From Acidithiobacillus sp. (GTDB taxonomy: Bacteria; Pseudomonadota; Gammaproteobacteria; Acidithiobacillales; Acidithiobacillaceae): DNA of 36,019 nucleotides. The notes below the pieces were generated by a model. That model saw only the letters and a list, made by a program, of their open reading frames with translations. It had not been told where the DNA came from and did no database searches. Below are positions 15,195 through 23,491 of the stretch, piece after piece (the first letter of the stretch is position 1; each line of letters starts with the position of its first letter). Position numbers and translations under genes: made by a program. The stretch lies in contig JAPTWR010000108.1 of assembly GCA_028065135.1 (NCBI GenBank), positions 1-36,019 on the forward strand. Reading direction: 5' to 3'.

Positions 15195-17618
15195 ATGAAG
15201 CCAAACAAGGTGACCCTGACCGGGTTCGCCGGCATTAAATGCGGCGTCGGGAAAGACTCCATTACCTTGGATCTCGATGCCATTCGTGAAGACGCCGCCC
15301 TGGTGGCGTTCGTGGGACCCAACGGCTGCGGAAAATCAACGGTGATGGATAACCTCCATCCCTACCGCATCATGCCGTCCCGCGCAACGTCCTACAGCAC
15401 CGCCGCGTTTTCCTTCTATGACTGGCTGAGTCAGCCGGAAGCATCCAAGGTCCTGGACTGGGAAGTCGGCGGCAAGCGGTATCGCAGCATGCTGAACTTC
15501 AAGGCCAGCGGTTCACGCCGCAAGACCGACGCCTACCTGTACGAAATGGTGGACGGTGACCTGATCCCGTGCCGCCTGCCGGACGGCACAACATCGGACG
15601 GGAAGACGGAGACCTACGACGCCATCGTGGAACATCTCCTGGGATCCCCTGAAACCTTTTTCACCAGCGGATTTTCCGCCCAAAACCGTCGCCCGATCTC
15701 GAGCTACGGCAATGCCGAAATCAAAACGCTCATGGCCGACCTCTTGGGGTTGGAGTCCATCCGCGAACTCGGCAAGCGTGCCAACGCCATTACCGATGGT
15801 ATCAAACCAGCGTACCAGCAAAAGCGCACGGAACTGAACGCCCTGGACAGAACACGCTCAGAGGCAGACGGCATTCGTCAGCAGTTGCTCGCCACCCAGG
15901 AACGGCTTGCCAAACTCAACCGGCAAACCCCAGTCCTGAAGGATGCGGTGAAGGCCACGCTGGTTGCGGTAGCCAAAGCTGAAGCGCAGGCCGCGGCCGA
16001 AGCGGAAGTCCAGCAACGGCGGCTTTCCTTAGAGGCGCGTCTGGCCGAATCGACGGGCAGGAAACAGCAGTATATCAACAGTATCGCCGCTACGCTCCGT
16101 TCTACCGAAAGCGGTCACGACAGCGCTCAGAAAGAACGTCGCACGGAAATCGAACAACTGGAACGGCAGAAAGCCAAAGCCAAGACCGAAATCACCCGGT
16201 TGGAGGGTTTGATTCTACGCGCCGAGACCATCCACGCCGCGGTAAAACGCCACGTGGACCTCCAGGTGATGATCGATAACGACCGGCGGGACTATGACGC
16301 GCTTCAGGAATCCCTCAAGGGCATGGCGGAACTGGAAGCGATGGTGAACAAAAGTTCTGTCCAGTTGGCCACGCTCAAAACCCAAGGCAGCGCAGCCAAA
16401 GCAAAACTGAATGAACTGCATGCCCGCGGCGCCCTCATCAGTGAAGTCCCCTGCAAGGGCACTGACCTGCAGGGGCGCTGCAAGTTGCTCGGTGACGCGG
16501 TATCCGCCGACCAGGAAATTCCTGCCACCATCAGCACGGTGGAAAAACTCCGGGAGAATTACCGGGCGACCATGAACCGGCTGGAGTACGAAAAGGGGCA
16601 AAGAAAAGCTTACGCCGACATCGAGGCGAAAGCGTCCGGATTTCTGGACAGCATGCGTCAGTTGGAAGACGAGGCGCGGCGTCTTGCCCCCGTCGTGGCC
16701 GAAGCCGCCCTTCTGGCAGACGCCCAAGGGCAACTCGCCCAATGGACAGAGCGACTGGCCGAAATTGGCAACAGCATCACCGCCAAGGAAAAAGCCATCG
16801 CAAAAGCCGATGCCGTCCTGCAAGAAGAACTGGATAAAATCCACAACGCGTCAACCGACGAGCTACAGCGTCGTGACCAGGAAATACTGGCCATCTCGGC
16901 TGAGCTTGAAGGATTGCCGGCCGCGAACGGTGATTTGCTGAGCGGGTTGAAAGCCGAACAGCAAAAAGCCGACGAAGCCTGGAAAACCCACGAGGACAGC
17001 ATCACCTCGACGACCGCCACGCAAAAAACGTTGGAATCGCAATTGGCGGGCATCGAACAGGCGTTATCCAATGGGGTTCAACTGCAGCAGGATGTAAAGC
17101 GGCTGGAGGATGAAATTGCCTACTGGACCTTGCTCGGCAAGGCCTGCGGCAATGACGGCATCATCGCATTGTCCATAGACGATGCCGGTCCCACCCTTTC
17201 CGCCTACGCCAACGACCTGCTCCTGGCCTGTTATGGCCCACGTTTTACCGTGTCTATCCGTACCCAGGTCGAAACCGCTAAAGGAGAAGCCCGAGAAGGT
17301 TTCGACGTGATGGTCTTCGACGCGGAAACAGAGGATGAAAAAAGCGTGACCGCCATGTCCGGCGGTGAACGGGTCTGGATCAACGAAGCCCTCACGCGGG
17401 CCATTGCGCTTTATCTGGCAAAGGAGTCCGGTCAACAGTACCAGACCCTCTTTACGGATGAGGCTGACGGGCCACTGGACCCGGAGCGCAAACGCATGTT
17501 CATGAAAATGAAGCGCGAAGTGTTACGGATCGGCGGTTATCAGCGTGAGTATTTCATCAGCCAGACCCAGGAACTCTGGGAAATGGCGGATGAAATTATC
17601 TGGGTCCAGGCATTGTAA
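15195..17618 (+). CDS. sbcC: SbcC/Rad50-like ATPase with variant zinc hook
   Basis: This 807-residue SMC-type ATPase is the partner of the SbcD-like nuclease and would process double-strand breaks, hairpins or recombination intermediates. Walker A is GPNGCGKST (41-49), the ABC signature is MSGGERVW (721-728) and Walker B ends in LFTDEAD (D755, E756). The central region (about 200-650) is coiled coil. The hook at the coil apex is C420 and C429 in PCKGTDLQGRCKLL (C-x8-C) instead of the classical C-x2-C. ATG 15195 follows GGAGG. The protein is shorter than E. coli SbcC (about 1,050 residues) and nearer to phage-type versions. The next gene overlaps its stop (TAATG). Confidence 0.92.
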   Translation: MKPNKVTLTGFAGIKCGVGKDSITLDLDAIREDAALVAFVGPNGCGKSTVMDNLHPYRIMPSRATSYSTAAFSFYDWLSQPEASKVLDWEVGGKRYRSMLNFKASGSRRKTDAYLYEMVDGDLIPCRLPDGTTSDGKTETYDAIVEHLLGSPETFFTSGFSAQNRRPISSYGNAEIKTLMADLLGLESIRELGKRANAITDGIKPAYQQKRTELNALDRTRSEADGIRQQLLATQERLAKLNRQTPVLKDAVKATLVAVAKAEAQAAAEAEVQQRRLSLEARLAESTGRKQQYINSIAATLRSTESGHDSAQKERRTEIEQLERQKAKAKTEITRLEGLILRAETIHAAVKRHVDLQVMIDNDRRDYDALQESLKGMAELEAMVNKSSVQLATLKTQGSAAKAKLNELHARGALISEVPCKGTDLQGRCKLLGDAVSADQEIPATISTVEKLRENYRATMNRLEYEKGQRKAYADIEAKASGFLDSMRQLEDEARRLAPVVAEAALLADAQGQLAQWTERLAEIGNSITAKEKAIAKADAVLQEELDKIHNASTDELQRRDQEILAISAELEGLPAANGDLLSGLKAEQQKADEAWKTHEDSITSTTATQKTLESQLAGIEQALSNGVQLQQDVKRLEDEIAYWTLLGKACGNDGIIALSIDDAGPTLSAYANDLLLACYGPRFTVSIRTQVETAKGEAREGFDVMVFDAETEDEKSVTAMSGGERVWINEALTRAIALYLAKESGQQYQTLFTDEADGPLDPERKRMFMKMKREVLRIGGYQREYFISQTQELWEMADEIIWVQAL

Positions 17619-17965
17619 TGTCACCGAAGTATCTGAACGACGCCAAACTGGCGTTCATCATCGTGGAATTCTTCGCGATGATCGAATACTGCTCCGCGCA
17701 AAAAGGGCTCTCCATTCGAGCGTCCGACGGCGCGTGGCGGGACGCCTCCGCAATCATGGCGCGCGAAACGGGATTGCCCGCATCGCGCGTCCATGACGAC
17801 ATGACCGCCTACGCCGCCCAGCACTACGGGGCGGATTGGCTCACCTGGTTTTCCGCGCATGCGGGTAAACCCGGAAACACGCGGTGGAATATCCGCACAC
17901 TGGCCAATGTGGCTTGTGAGAAAGTCATGCGGCCAGATCAGCATAAGCATAAACAGCGGGGATAA
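17618..17965 (+). CDS. Unknown small protein coupled to sbcC
   Basis: The 115-residue product begins at ATG 17618, inside the sbcC stop (TAATG), so it is translationally coupled to it. It is predicted to be helical, with LAFIIVEFFAMIEYCSAQKG near the start and a basic histidine-lysine tail (DQHKHKQRG). The middle reads like a small helical DNA- or protein-binding domain (DASAIMARETGLPASRVHDD), but no family is recognised. Tight linkage suggests a part in SbcCD function. Confidence 0.7.
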   Translation: MSPKYLNDAKLAFIIVEFFAMIEYCSAQKGLSIRASDGAWRDASAIMARETGLPASRVHDDMTAYAAQHYGADWLTWFSAHAGKPGNTRWNIRTLANVACEKVMRPDQHKHKQRG

Positions 17966-17997
17966 AAGATACCCGCTTCATATCCGTTTGCCTATTG

Positions 17998-18029
17998 AAG
18001 CCAGTTGCCCTACGCATCTGGCTTTGTTT
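17998..18029 (+). terminator. Weak terminator after the sbcC operon
   Basis: AAGCCAG (17998-18004) pairs with CTGGCTT (18018-18024), followed by TGTTTT. The stem is only seven pairs with a 13-base loop, so its strength is uncertain. Confidence 0.4.
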
Positions 18030-18129
18030 TGCGCGCAATCCACTCCATGCACAACAAAGCCATTCCGGTTTCTCGGCGTAAGCCCCGGACCCTGCCGTAC
18101 AGGGAATCATACTCATGGAGAGCACCACC

Positions 18130-18738
18130 ATGTCACGAATCGCATTATCATTTAAGGATTTTCAGGCGGAAAAGCGGCGGCTTCTGCAATATGGTCACCG
18201 TCGCCGTTATGACCACCTGTTGGAGTTGGCATCAAGGATACGTGAAATTCCAGGAGGTTACCTTCTCAAAATCATCTGGGACGACCCCGACGAATACCCA
18301 GAACATGCTTTGGGATATGAGCAATACACCGTCCGACCATATCATCTCGGTTATGGCTGTGATGGCACGACGGACAGAAACATTCACCTGATCGCCGCAA
18401 CGGTCTTCAACCGTATGGGGATCAATTACGGGCAGGCCTATGTCGAAGCCTACTCGGACGAATTTAACAATGACCATCGTCAGTCCGTCATCGACGACAT
18501 GAATGATTGCTCAGATCCGGTCATTGCCGGTGAAACCGTCATTCCAGAAGACAATGACCTGCGCACGATTCAAGCCGTTCTACACGATCTGAACGCCATC
18601 AACAATCGCTCGCTGGTCGCCAGGCTGACGGAACTTCTGCTGGAAAAAGGCTTTGATGAGAAGGTTCAAGATTGGCACACGATCGATTTTACAACGGCAA
18701 ACAACCAGGGAGATCCCCATGAAGTGGAAAATGCATGA
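18130..18738 (+). CDS. Unknown acidic protein, first gene of the small-gene array
   Basis: The start is ATG 18130, nine bases after GGAG; ATG 18115 is upstream without a site. The product has 202 residues. It starts with a basic helix (FQAEKRRLLQYGHRRRYDHLL) and continues with mixed strands and helices rich in D, N and E (for example WDDPDEYPEHALGYEQYTV and EAYSDEFNNDHRQSVIDDM). There is no signal peptide, membrane segment or recognised domain. It overlaps the next gene by 20 bases, so translation is coupled. Confidence 0.7.
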   Translation: MSRIALSFKDFQAEKRRLLQYGHRRRYDHLLELASRIREIPGGYLLKIIWDDPDEYPEHALGYEQYTVRPYHLGYGCDGTTDRNIHLIAATVFNRMGINYGQAYVEAYSDEFNNDHRQSVIDDMNDCSDPVIAGETVIPEDNDLRTIQAVLHDLNAINNRSLVARLTELLLEKGFDEKVQDWHTIDFTTANNQGDPHEVENA

Positions 18739-18979
18739 TGTGGAGATGGAAGACAGACGCCAAATAAACCGTTGTGAACCAGAAAACGAACATCTGCTGG
18801 TTTGCGAGTTCCGCCTTTTGGATGACGACGACCATGTCGTCTTCGAAGGCCGGTGTGAAGATTTGGCGAAACAAAATCAGGACAAAGCCTTTCAACCATT
18901 GGACTGGGGTGAGCGGGATTCCGGATGCACCCAGATGGAATCCCGGTACTCACCGGATCAGCCATGGGAAGCTTTGTAA
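18719..18979 (+). CDS. Unknown small acidic protein
   Basis: ATG 18719 follows AGGGAG at a good distance and lies within the end of the previous gene. The 86-residue product is acidic (LLVCEFRLLDDDDHVVFEGR) with a short beta-rich core and three cysteines. It is not recognised. A terminator follows 40 bases later, so it closes the two-gene operon begun at 18130. Confidence 0.65.
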   Translation: MKWKMHDVEMEDRRQINRCEPENEHLLVCEFRLLDDDDHVVFEGRCEDLAKQNQDKAFQPLDWGERDSGCTQMESRYSPDQPWEAL

Positions 18980-19019
18980 TCGCATAACTCCCGCCGTCGC
19001 CCCCCACCAAAACCCACTG

Positions 19020-19049
19020 TGACCGGTGCATCATGCCGGTCATTTTTAT
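19020..19049 (+). terminator. Rho-independent terminator
   Basis: TGACCGG (19020-19026) pairs with CCGGTCA (19036-19042), followed by TTTTTATT. It separates the 18130-18979 operon from the transglycosylase gene. Confidence 0.65.
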
Positions 19050-19124
19050 TCCCGTCAGGGCGTCTCTGGCGCGTCAGTCCAGATTCCCCGTGCCGTTCCG
19101 GCACATATCACAAGGAGTACCATC

Positions 19125-19628
19125 ATGCGTCCATTTCTACTGCGAATGGCGATGATCTTCACTTTTTTCGGCATCGCCGGAGTCGCCCATGCCGCCATAC
19201 TGGATCACCAGCAAAACGGCATCCTCAGGGAAGCGGTCAAAATTGGGCAAAAAATTGGCGTCGGCCTGAAACTCGCCGGTGTCGTTTTCCAGGAAAGCAG
19301 TTTTGGATTGCAACCCAACAGCCCAGGACATTTCGGCGTGGGAAGCGTTGGTTACCTGGCATGGATGACCGTGATCAACAGACATCCATGGCTGAAGCCC
19401 TACTTCAAGCAACAAAACTGGGCGAGCGCATTAATTAACGACCCCGGCATTTCCCTTTGGGTCGCCGGCTATTACCTGCACTATTGCCGTCAGCATGCCG
19501 CTGACTGGCAACAGGCTCTGCTGATGTATAGGTATGGGTGCCCACAGGACAAGGGAATGTATCCGACCAGGGTCAATCGGCGGATCGCGCAGATACATCA
19601 CCTTCTCAAGGTGAGCGACCCACAATAA
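19125..19628 (+). CDS. VirB1-like lytic transglycosylase, exported
   Basis: The 167-residue product starts at ATG 19125, seven bases after AAGGAG. It has a signal peptide (hydrophobic MIFTFFGIAGVAHA, probable cut after A23). The mature part looks like a small SLT-type transglycosylase: catalytic E57 in VVFQESSFG, then GVGSVGYLAWMTV at the position of the usual GxxGLMQ motif, and a MYRYGCPQ region near the place of the YNxG motif. Such enzymes cleave peptidoglycan and open the wall for type IV secretion or conjugation machinery. Small size and context fit a VirB1/PilT-associated role, though a phage-type lytic enzyme is possible. Confidence 0.75.
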   Translation: MRPFLLRMAMIFTFFGIAGVAHAAILDHQQNGILREAVKIGQKIGVGLKLAGVVFQESSFGLQPNSPGHFGVGSVGYLAWMTVINRHPWLKPYFKQQNWASALINDPGISLWVAGYYLHYCRQHAADWQQALLMYRYGCPQDKGMYPTRVNRRIAQIHHLLKVSDPQ

Positions 19629-19724
19629 GGCGTGGCCGGTGATCACGCCGACTACGCCGGATCATCGCCACCACTTACATTCCACGTTGACAGTTACATT
19701 GCTAACAAACAATTAGGAGGTTAC

Positions 19725-20198
19725 ATGATGTCAGTCGACGAAGTGAAAAATTTGTTTATTGAGACGCTGCGAGCCCATGGTGCGTTTTACGTCGAATCTG
19801 ATGACGTCTTTGAAGATCTTGGAGAGGATTTTGATCCAGTAGATGTATTTAAGCACCCCAATATTCGATTCATTGGGCGTACAGGTTTCTCCGGCGGCGC
19901 CGAATGCAACACCATCAAGCATGTCATGCTCTTTGACGAGCATGTGGTAGTGCAGAGTTGTCATGACATCAGCAACCCAGACGAAACCATACTTTCTTAT
20001 GCAATTGAGGAAGGTGATATTGACAGCGCCAATGAAACTCTTTTGTCGCTTATAAATGAAAGCGTGCGGGATGCTTTAGATTCAGTTATCCAGTTGACCA
20101 CTTTAGGTCCTAATGGATCGCCCAAGCTCCACGCAGCCGTTATGGCGCTTAAGATTATGTCGTGCAACATGCCGCTTGAACAAGGAGATGAATCATGA
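19725..20198 (+). CDS. Small very acidic protein, paralogue of the 26882 product
   Basis: AGGAGG (19715-19720) precedes two adjacent ATG codons at 19725 and 19728; the second has the better spacing (seven bases), so the protein is 156 or 157 residues. It is strongly acidic. The N-terminal region (VDEVKNLFIETL, then EDFDPVDVF) resembles that of the 26882-27391 product (IDEVKSKIIAAL and REFDPLDYL), and both have a later LFDEH/LLDDR strand and a helical C-terminal part. They are probably diverged copies. The function is unknown. The stop overlaps the next start (ATGA). Confidence 0.7.
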   Translation: MMSVDEVKNLFIETLRAHGAFYVESDDVFEDLGEDFDPVDVFKHPNIRFIGRTGFSGGAECNTIKHVMLFDEHVVVQSCHDISNPDETILSYAIEEGDIDSANETLLSLINESVRDALDSVIQLTTLGPNGSPKLHAAVMALKIMSCNMPLEQGDES

Positions 20199-20563
20199 TC
20201 ACCGTCAAAAGCGCTGCAGGCACGCCGTGGAACAAGGCCACCAGCGGTCACCGTTCCATACGATTCATTATCTCGGATTCAGGGGAACTCCCCCAACCGA
20301 ATGATCGATATACGGTCATCTTCGACGAGCCGATATCCATCAGAGGCAGTCACCGGGGAACGACCTACCCCTATCTCTCCATGAACCATCTGGGCATGGG
20401 CTATCACGGCGAGGTCGATCCGGCCTATGTCGAAGCCCTGATCCGCGGAGATATCAAAGGTGATCGGCTTCTCCGCTGGGGCAACCTCAACCAGGATTGT
20501 CGAAACACCTTGCTCGCGGAACTCCAGGCCTATCTGGAACGAGAACTCGACATGGCCGGCTAA
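20195..20563 (+). CDS. Unknown small protein
   Basis: ATG 20195 overlaps the preceding stop (ATGA) and has AAGGAG eight bases upstream. The 122-residue product has an N-terminal beta-rich part (RSIRFIISDSGELPQPNDRY) and a C-terminal helical part (TLLAELQAYLERELDMAG). No family is recognised. Coupling with the acidic protein before it suggests they are made in fixed proportion. Confidence 0.7.
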   Translation: MITVKSAAGTPWNKATSGHRSIRFIISDSGELPQPNDRYTVIFDEPISIRGSHRGTTYPYLSMNHLGMGYHGEVDPAYVEALIRGDIKGDRLLRWGNLNQDCRNTLLAELQAYLERELDMAG

Positions 20564-20618
20564 AACGTCCCCGTCTTTTGATGCGAGACGGCATTGGCCT
20601 CAGATGTACACCATTTCT

Positions 20619-20634
20619 ACCGCCTCCAGGCGGT
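20619..20634 (+). promoter_or_regulatory. Hairpin just upstream of a ribosome binding site
   Basis: ACCGCC (20619-20624) pairs with GGCGGT (20629-20634) around a four-base loop, directly ahead of the AAAGGAG that serves ATG 20648. It may limit access to the ribosome binding site or mark an mRNA end. Confidence 0.4.
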
Positions 20635-20647
20635 AAAGGAGAAAACA

Positions 20648-20950
20648 ATGGACATTCGTTTGATCGACATTTGTCTGCCGGATTACTTCCCGGGCAGCGA
20701 TGCGCCATACGTTCAAATCGACATAGAACACGGTATGACTCGCGGTGAGGTGGAAGGCGCCATCCGTCGCGCCGTTGAAGCGGAAGACTTCAACATCGAA
20801 GGTTGGGAAGACGCTCAGTACGGCGCCTTGCGCCGCCTGCTCAACACCCAGTTGCTAAAGTATCTGGTCACTTACTCGCGCAATATGGCGAGCAACGAGG
20901 AACGTGGTACGGACGAACCCGTCTATGCCTATGTTGCGGTGCTCGCATGA
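20648..20950 (+). CDS. Unknown small acidic protein
   Basis: ATG 20648 has AAAGGAG upstream; the longer frame from 20594 has none. The product is 100 residues, acidic, with a beta-strand start (MDIRLIDICLPDYF), an amphipathic helix (GEVEGAIRRAVEAEDFNI) and a helical C-terminal half. The pattern of a short strand, a helix, and WEDAQYGALRRLL is not assigned to a family. It overlaps the next gene by four bases (ATGA). Confidence 0.7.
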   Translation: MDIRLIDICLPDYFPGSDAPYVQIDIEHGMTRGEVEGAIRRAVEAEDFNIEGWEDAQYGALRRLLNTQLLKYLVTYSRNMASNEERGTDEPVYAYVAVLA

Positions 20951-21330
20951 GCGCCGGTTTGTATGTGCTCTATGATATGAGCCGTTGCATGAAAACTCTC
21001 GGGGAGCACTTGGGTGGGTTTGATCCAAATATTTTCTGGTCTCGTCGCGGGTTCGTGGACGAAGACAATGCGGGGTTTTTCACCATGAGGGAAGCGCGAG
21101 AAATTAAATCTGGCGCTCTGGAATGTTCTGGTCTGCAAATAGCGCAGACCGATGCGCTCACAGGCATGCGTCTTTTCGTGGTGAGCCTTATCGAAAACGA
21201 GGAAATACGTGAAGACCATTTCACCTACTTCCCCTGCTTCGCAGAAGATATCCAGCACGCCATGGAACAGGCTGCAAATGCTTATCCTAATGGCAGCCAG
21301 TTTGGTGAGGTCGAACGCCGTCGACAGTGA
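20947..21330 (+). CDS. Unknown small protein
   Basis: ATG 20947 lies in an ATGA overlap with the previous stop, which sets the start (the frame is open further upstream). The 127-residue product has strands near the start (AGLYVLYDMSRCM), a WSRRGFVDEDNAG turn, and an acidic C-terminal helix region. No motif is recognised. A hairpin terminator follows eight bases after the stop, so this gene ends the 19725-21330 operon. Confidence 0.65.
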   Translation: MSAGLYVLYDMSRCMKTLGEHLGGFDPNIFWSRRGFVDEDNAGFFTMREAREIKSGALECSGLQIAQTDALTGMRLFVVSLIENEEIREDHFTYFPCFAEDIQHAMEQAANAYPNGSQFGEVERRRQ

Positions 21331-21337
21331 TCAATGC

Positions 21338-21364
21338 GTGAGGCCAATGCCTGGCCTCACGTTT
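21338..21364 (+). terminator. Terminator-like hairpin
   Basis: GTGAGGCCA (21338-21346) pairs with TGGCCTCAC (21352-21360) around a five-base loop and is followed by GTTT. The stem is strong and the U tract short. Confidence 0.55.
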
Positions 21365-21491
21365 AACTAATGCATTTTGGCCGATGCGCTTGTCGACGGG
21401 CTTCACCGAGGCGAGACTCGCGCTCTTTATTGCAATGAGGATGGCGAACCGCATCTCATGGCACCCCGATACGGGCAATCTTAAACAGCAC

Positions 21492-21543
21492 AAAGCAGGG
21501 TTTTGTAATCCTGCTTTTCTATGACCCACTCATAGAAAAGCAG
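21492..21543 (+). promoter_or_regulatory. Two overlapping hairpins in a 281-base gap
   Basis: AAAGCAGG (21492-21499) pairs with CCTGCTTT (21510-21517), followed by TCT. A second, 13-bp perfect stem, CTGCTTTTCTATG (21511-21523) with CATAGAAAAGCAG (21531-21543), uses the same 3-prime arm. Only one can form fully, as in attenuators. The rest of the gap 21331-21611 shows no gene. Confidence 0.55.
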
Positions 21544-21611
21544 CGCTTACCGCCGAATGGCCGTCTCCACAGACGTAAAACCTCGATCATCCACTCCACA
21601 GGAGATATCCA

Positions 21612-21932
21612 ATGGACACCAAACTATCCGCGAAAGCGGTCAGTGCCGATATATACGACAGCCTGATGGCCTCCGGTCATTGGACCGCCGACGAAGCGGC
21701 CGGGCTTCAGATATGCCTGGAAGCCGCGCTCAATATGGCGTTCGGAAAAATCCAGAATGCCGGCATTAACATGGACGACATCATGATGCTTCCGGAAGAA
21801 CACCAGCGCGAAGCCCTCAGACCCATGATCAACTGGGTCATGCGCTTGATAACCGACCAGGAGGTCGGACGATTGCTGGCTGAGGAAGCCACGAAACGTT
21901 TGGCCAATCCCCAATCCGCCACATTGCATTAA
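21612..21932 (+). CDS. Unknown small helical protein
   Basis: ATG 21612 follows AGGAG at a normal distance. The 106-residue product is helical and slightly acidic (DEAAGLQICLEAALNMAFGKI, shown here to 20 residues or less per piece: DEAAGLQICLEA then ALNMAFGKI), with a HQREALRPMINWVMRLI helix. It has no signal peptide or known motif. It is followed 12 bases later by the cysteine-rich gene at 21945. Confidence 0.65.
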   Translation: MDTKLSAKAVSADIYDSLMASGHWTADEAAGLQICLEAALNMAFGKIQNAGINMDDIMMLPEEHQREALRPMINWVMRLITDQEVGRLLAEEATKRLANPQSATLH

Positions 21933-21944
21933 CCAGGAGGCACC

Positions 21945-22787
21945 ATGCCATTCTTTTCCAAGAACGTCGACAGACGTTCCCGTAAGGCCATGATCGATTT
22001 TCTATCTGGTCATGCCCGCCATTCTATCGGCAACGGGTACCAAAGCAGCTATGCCCACAACGTCAAAATCCGCAATCTCGGTCTCGGAGATCTCAGGGAC
22101 AAAGCCTACGATCTTATCCAGATGGATGAGACCTGGTGGGACCTGCAGTACACCATTGACGCATTCCGTGCGTCGATGGGGAACCGGTACACAATAGGTT
22201 CTGAGGGCCGCTCGAATGGATACCTGGTGCTCCTTGAATGCGAACAAGTGCCATCCGGATATAAAAGCCGTTGCCGCACCTGCGGTCAGCGGAATTACAA
22301 AAGCATCGCCGATGTGGCCTCCCTCAGCAAAACCCCACAAGGACTCATTGCGCTGGAAGTCATTAAAGGTGGCGGCGGTTGCAGCGTCGAAGGTTACCTG
22401 CAACAAAATGCCATCAAACAGATGGACTTGAGTGAATCCCTCAAGATGATGGCGATTTCCGACGCCAAACGGCGGTACAAGGACTTCACCATCGGTAACC
22501 GATGTGGATCCTGTGGTGCGCAAGGTGCGAACGGACTGGTCAATTACCAAAGTCCGCATATGACGGTCAATGTGTTTTCCCATCGCAGCATAGACGCGGA
22601 ACGCGATTATGATGAGTGGACCATGACCGCTTTACGTGATCGCGTGCAGACCGTCGAAGCATTTGATTCCGCCTGCGATGCGATCCGCGATCAATTCATT
22701 TTCATGTTGCAATCGTGCGACGTGGTTGAGGAAACCATCATGGTGCCCAAAACCGTCAAGCACCTGAACTGCTCCTGCAATTACTGA
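21945..22787 (+). CDS. Unknown protein with two cysteine-pair (zinc) sites
   Basis: The 280-residue product starts at ATG 21945 after AGGAGG. It contains CRTCG (about residue 109) and CGSCG (about residue 188), each a likely half of a zinc-binding knuckle, and ends in LNCSCNY. Between them lies a GGGGCSVEGYLQQ segment. The N-terminus is basic (KNVDRRSRKAMIDFL). A zinc-dependent nucleic-acid-binding role is plausible from these features, but no family is recognised. It is one of the larger genes in the array and may be its functional centre along with the GHKL ATPase. Confidence 0.7.
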   Translation: MPFFSKNVDRRSRKAMIDFLSGHARHSIGNGYQSSYAHNVKIRNLGLGDLRDKAYDLIQMDETWWDLQYTIDAFRASMGNRYTIGSEGRSNGYLVLLECEQVPSGYKSRCRTCGQRNYKSIADVASLSKTPQGLIALEVIKGGGGCSVEGYLQQNAIKQMDLSESLKMMAISDAKRRYKDFTIGNRCGSCGAQGANGLVNYQSPHMTVNVFSHRSIDAERDYDEWTMTALRDRVQTVEAFDSACDAIRDQFIFMLQSCDVVEETIMVPKTVKHLNCSCNY

Positions 22788-22798
22788 AGGAGAATCCC

Positions 22799-23026
22799 AT
22801 GTCGGAAAAGATTGATGTCACCCCCACCTGGGGAGAATTCGGCAGAATGTATACTCGTCTGGCCGAATCACAAGAAGTTAAGGTTATCCGCGAATTGCGT
22901 TCTGAGGTTGCCAGAGCTATGGCAGCCGCTGAAGCGCTGAAAGTGGTGCAAGAATCCTTTACGGAAGCACAGCACTACATCGTGGCCAAAATAATGGCCA
23001 ATGAACTCACCAAGCAGGGTTACTAA
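22799..23026 (+). CDS. Unknown small helical protein
   Basis: ATG 22799 follows AAGGAG and lies 11 bases after the previous stop. The 75-residue product begins with a TPTWGEFGRMYTRLAES stretch, then a helix with alternating charges (KVIRELRSEVARAMAAAEAL). The W-x3-F-x2-M-Y start is seen in small plasmid and phage proteins of unknown function. No role is claimed. Confidence 0.6.
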   Translation: MSEKIDVTPTWGEFGRMYTRLAESQEVKVIRELRSEVARAMAAAEALKVVQESFTEAQHYIVAKIMANELTKQGY

Positions 23027-23068
23027 GCCAGTAACCTCTTATGTACCTTATTCTTACAGGAGAATTGT

Positions 23069-23491
23069 ATGTCGAAGGAAACCGTGCAGGTGGAAGTGAC
23101 GTACGGACAAGATACCGCCTGCTACTATACCGAAACCCTTGAAGTGCCTGCCGACCTGTCAGAGGAGACCATGCGCGCCTTCCTCAAGGATCGCGCCATT
23201 CATGTCGCCAATGACGATAACGTGTATTTTGATCCCGAATATGACTTCTCGAATTTGCGCATAGTCAGCGCGACTTCCCAACAGTCCGGGAAACCGGTCA
23301 TGCTGGTCGAGGATATGGGCGTCGAACCCCGTTATCACGATTCCGGCCTTTGTCTGGCCATGGCGATCAAGGACAAAAACCTGAACGCCTTTTTTGAGGC
23401 GGTCAGCGAATGCGGAAAAACCCGCGAAGCCGCGATCGCCGCCATTGCCGAATTTGCCGACAGGCTGAACGAGGTGGAATCCAATGGCTAA
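23069..23491 (+). CDS. Unknown small acidic protein
   Basis: ATG 23069 follows AGGAG. The product is 140 residues and acidic. The first half is beta-rich (VQVEVTYGQDTACYYTETL, then DDNVYFDPEYDF), and the second half is helical (MAIKDKNLNAFFEAVSECG). Its end overlaps the next start by eight bases. The family is not recognised. Confidence 0.65.
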   Translation: MSKETVQVEVTYGQDTACYYTETLEVPADLSEETMRAFLKDRAIHVANDDNVYFDPEYDFSNLRIVSATSQQSGKPVMLVEDMGVEPRYHDSGLCLAMAIKDKNLNAFFEAVSECGKTREAAIAAIAEFADRLNEVESNG

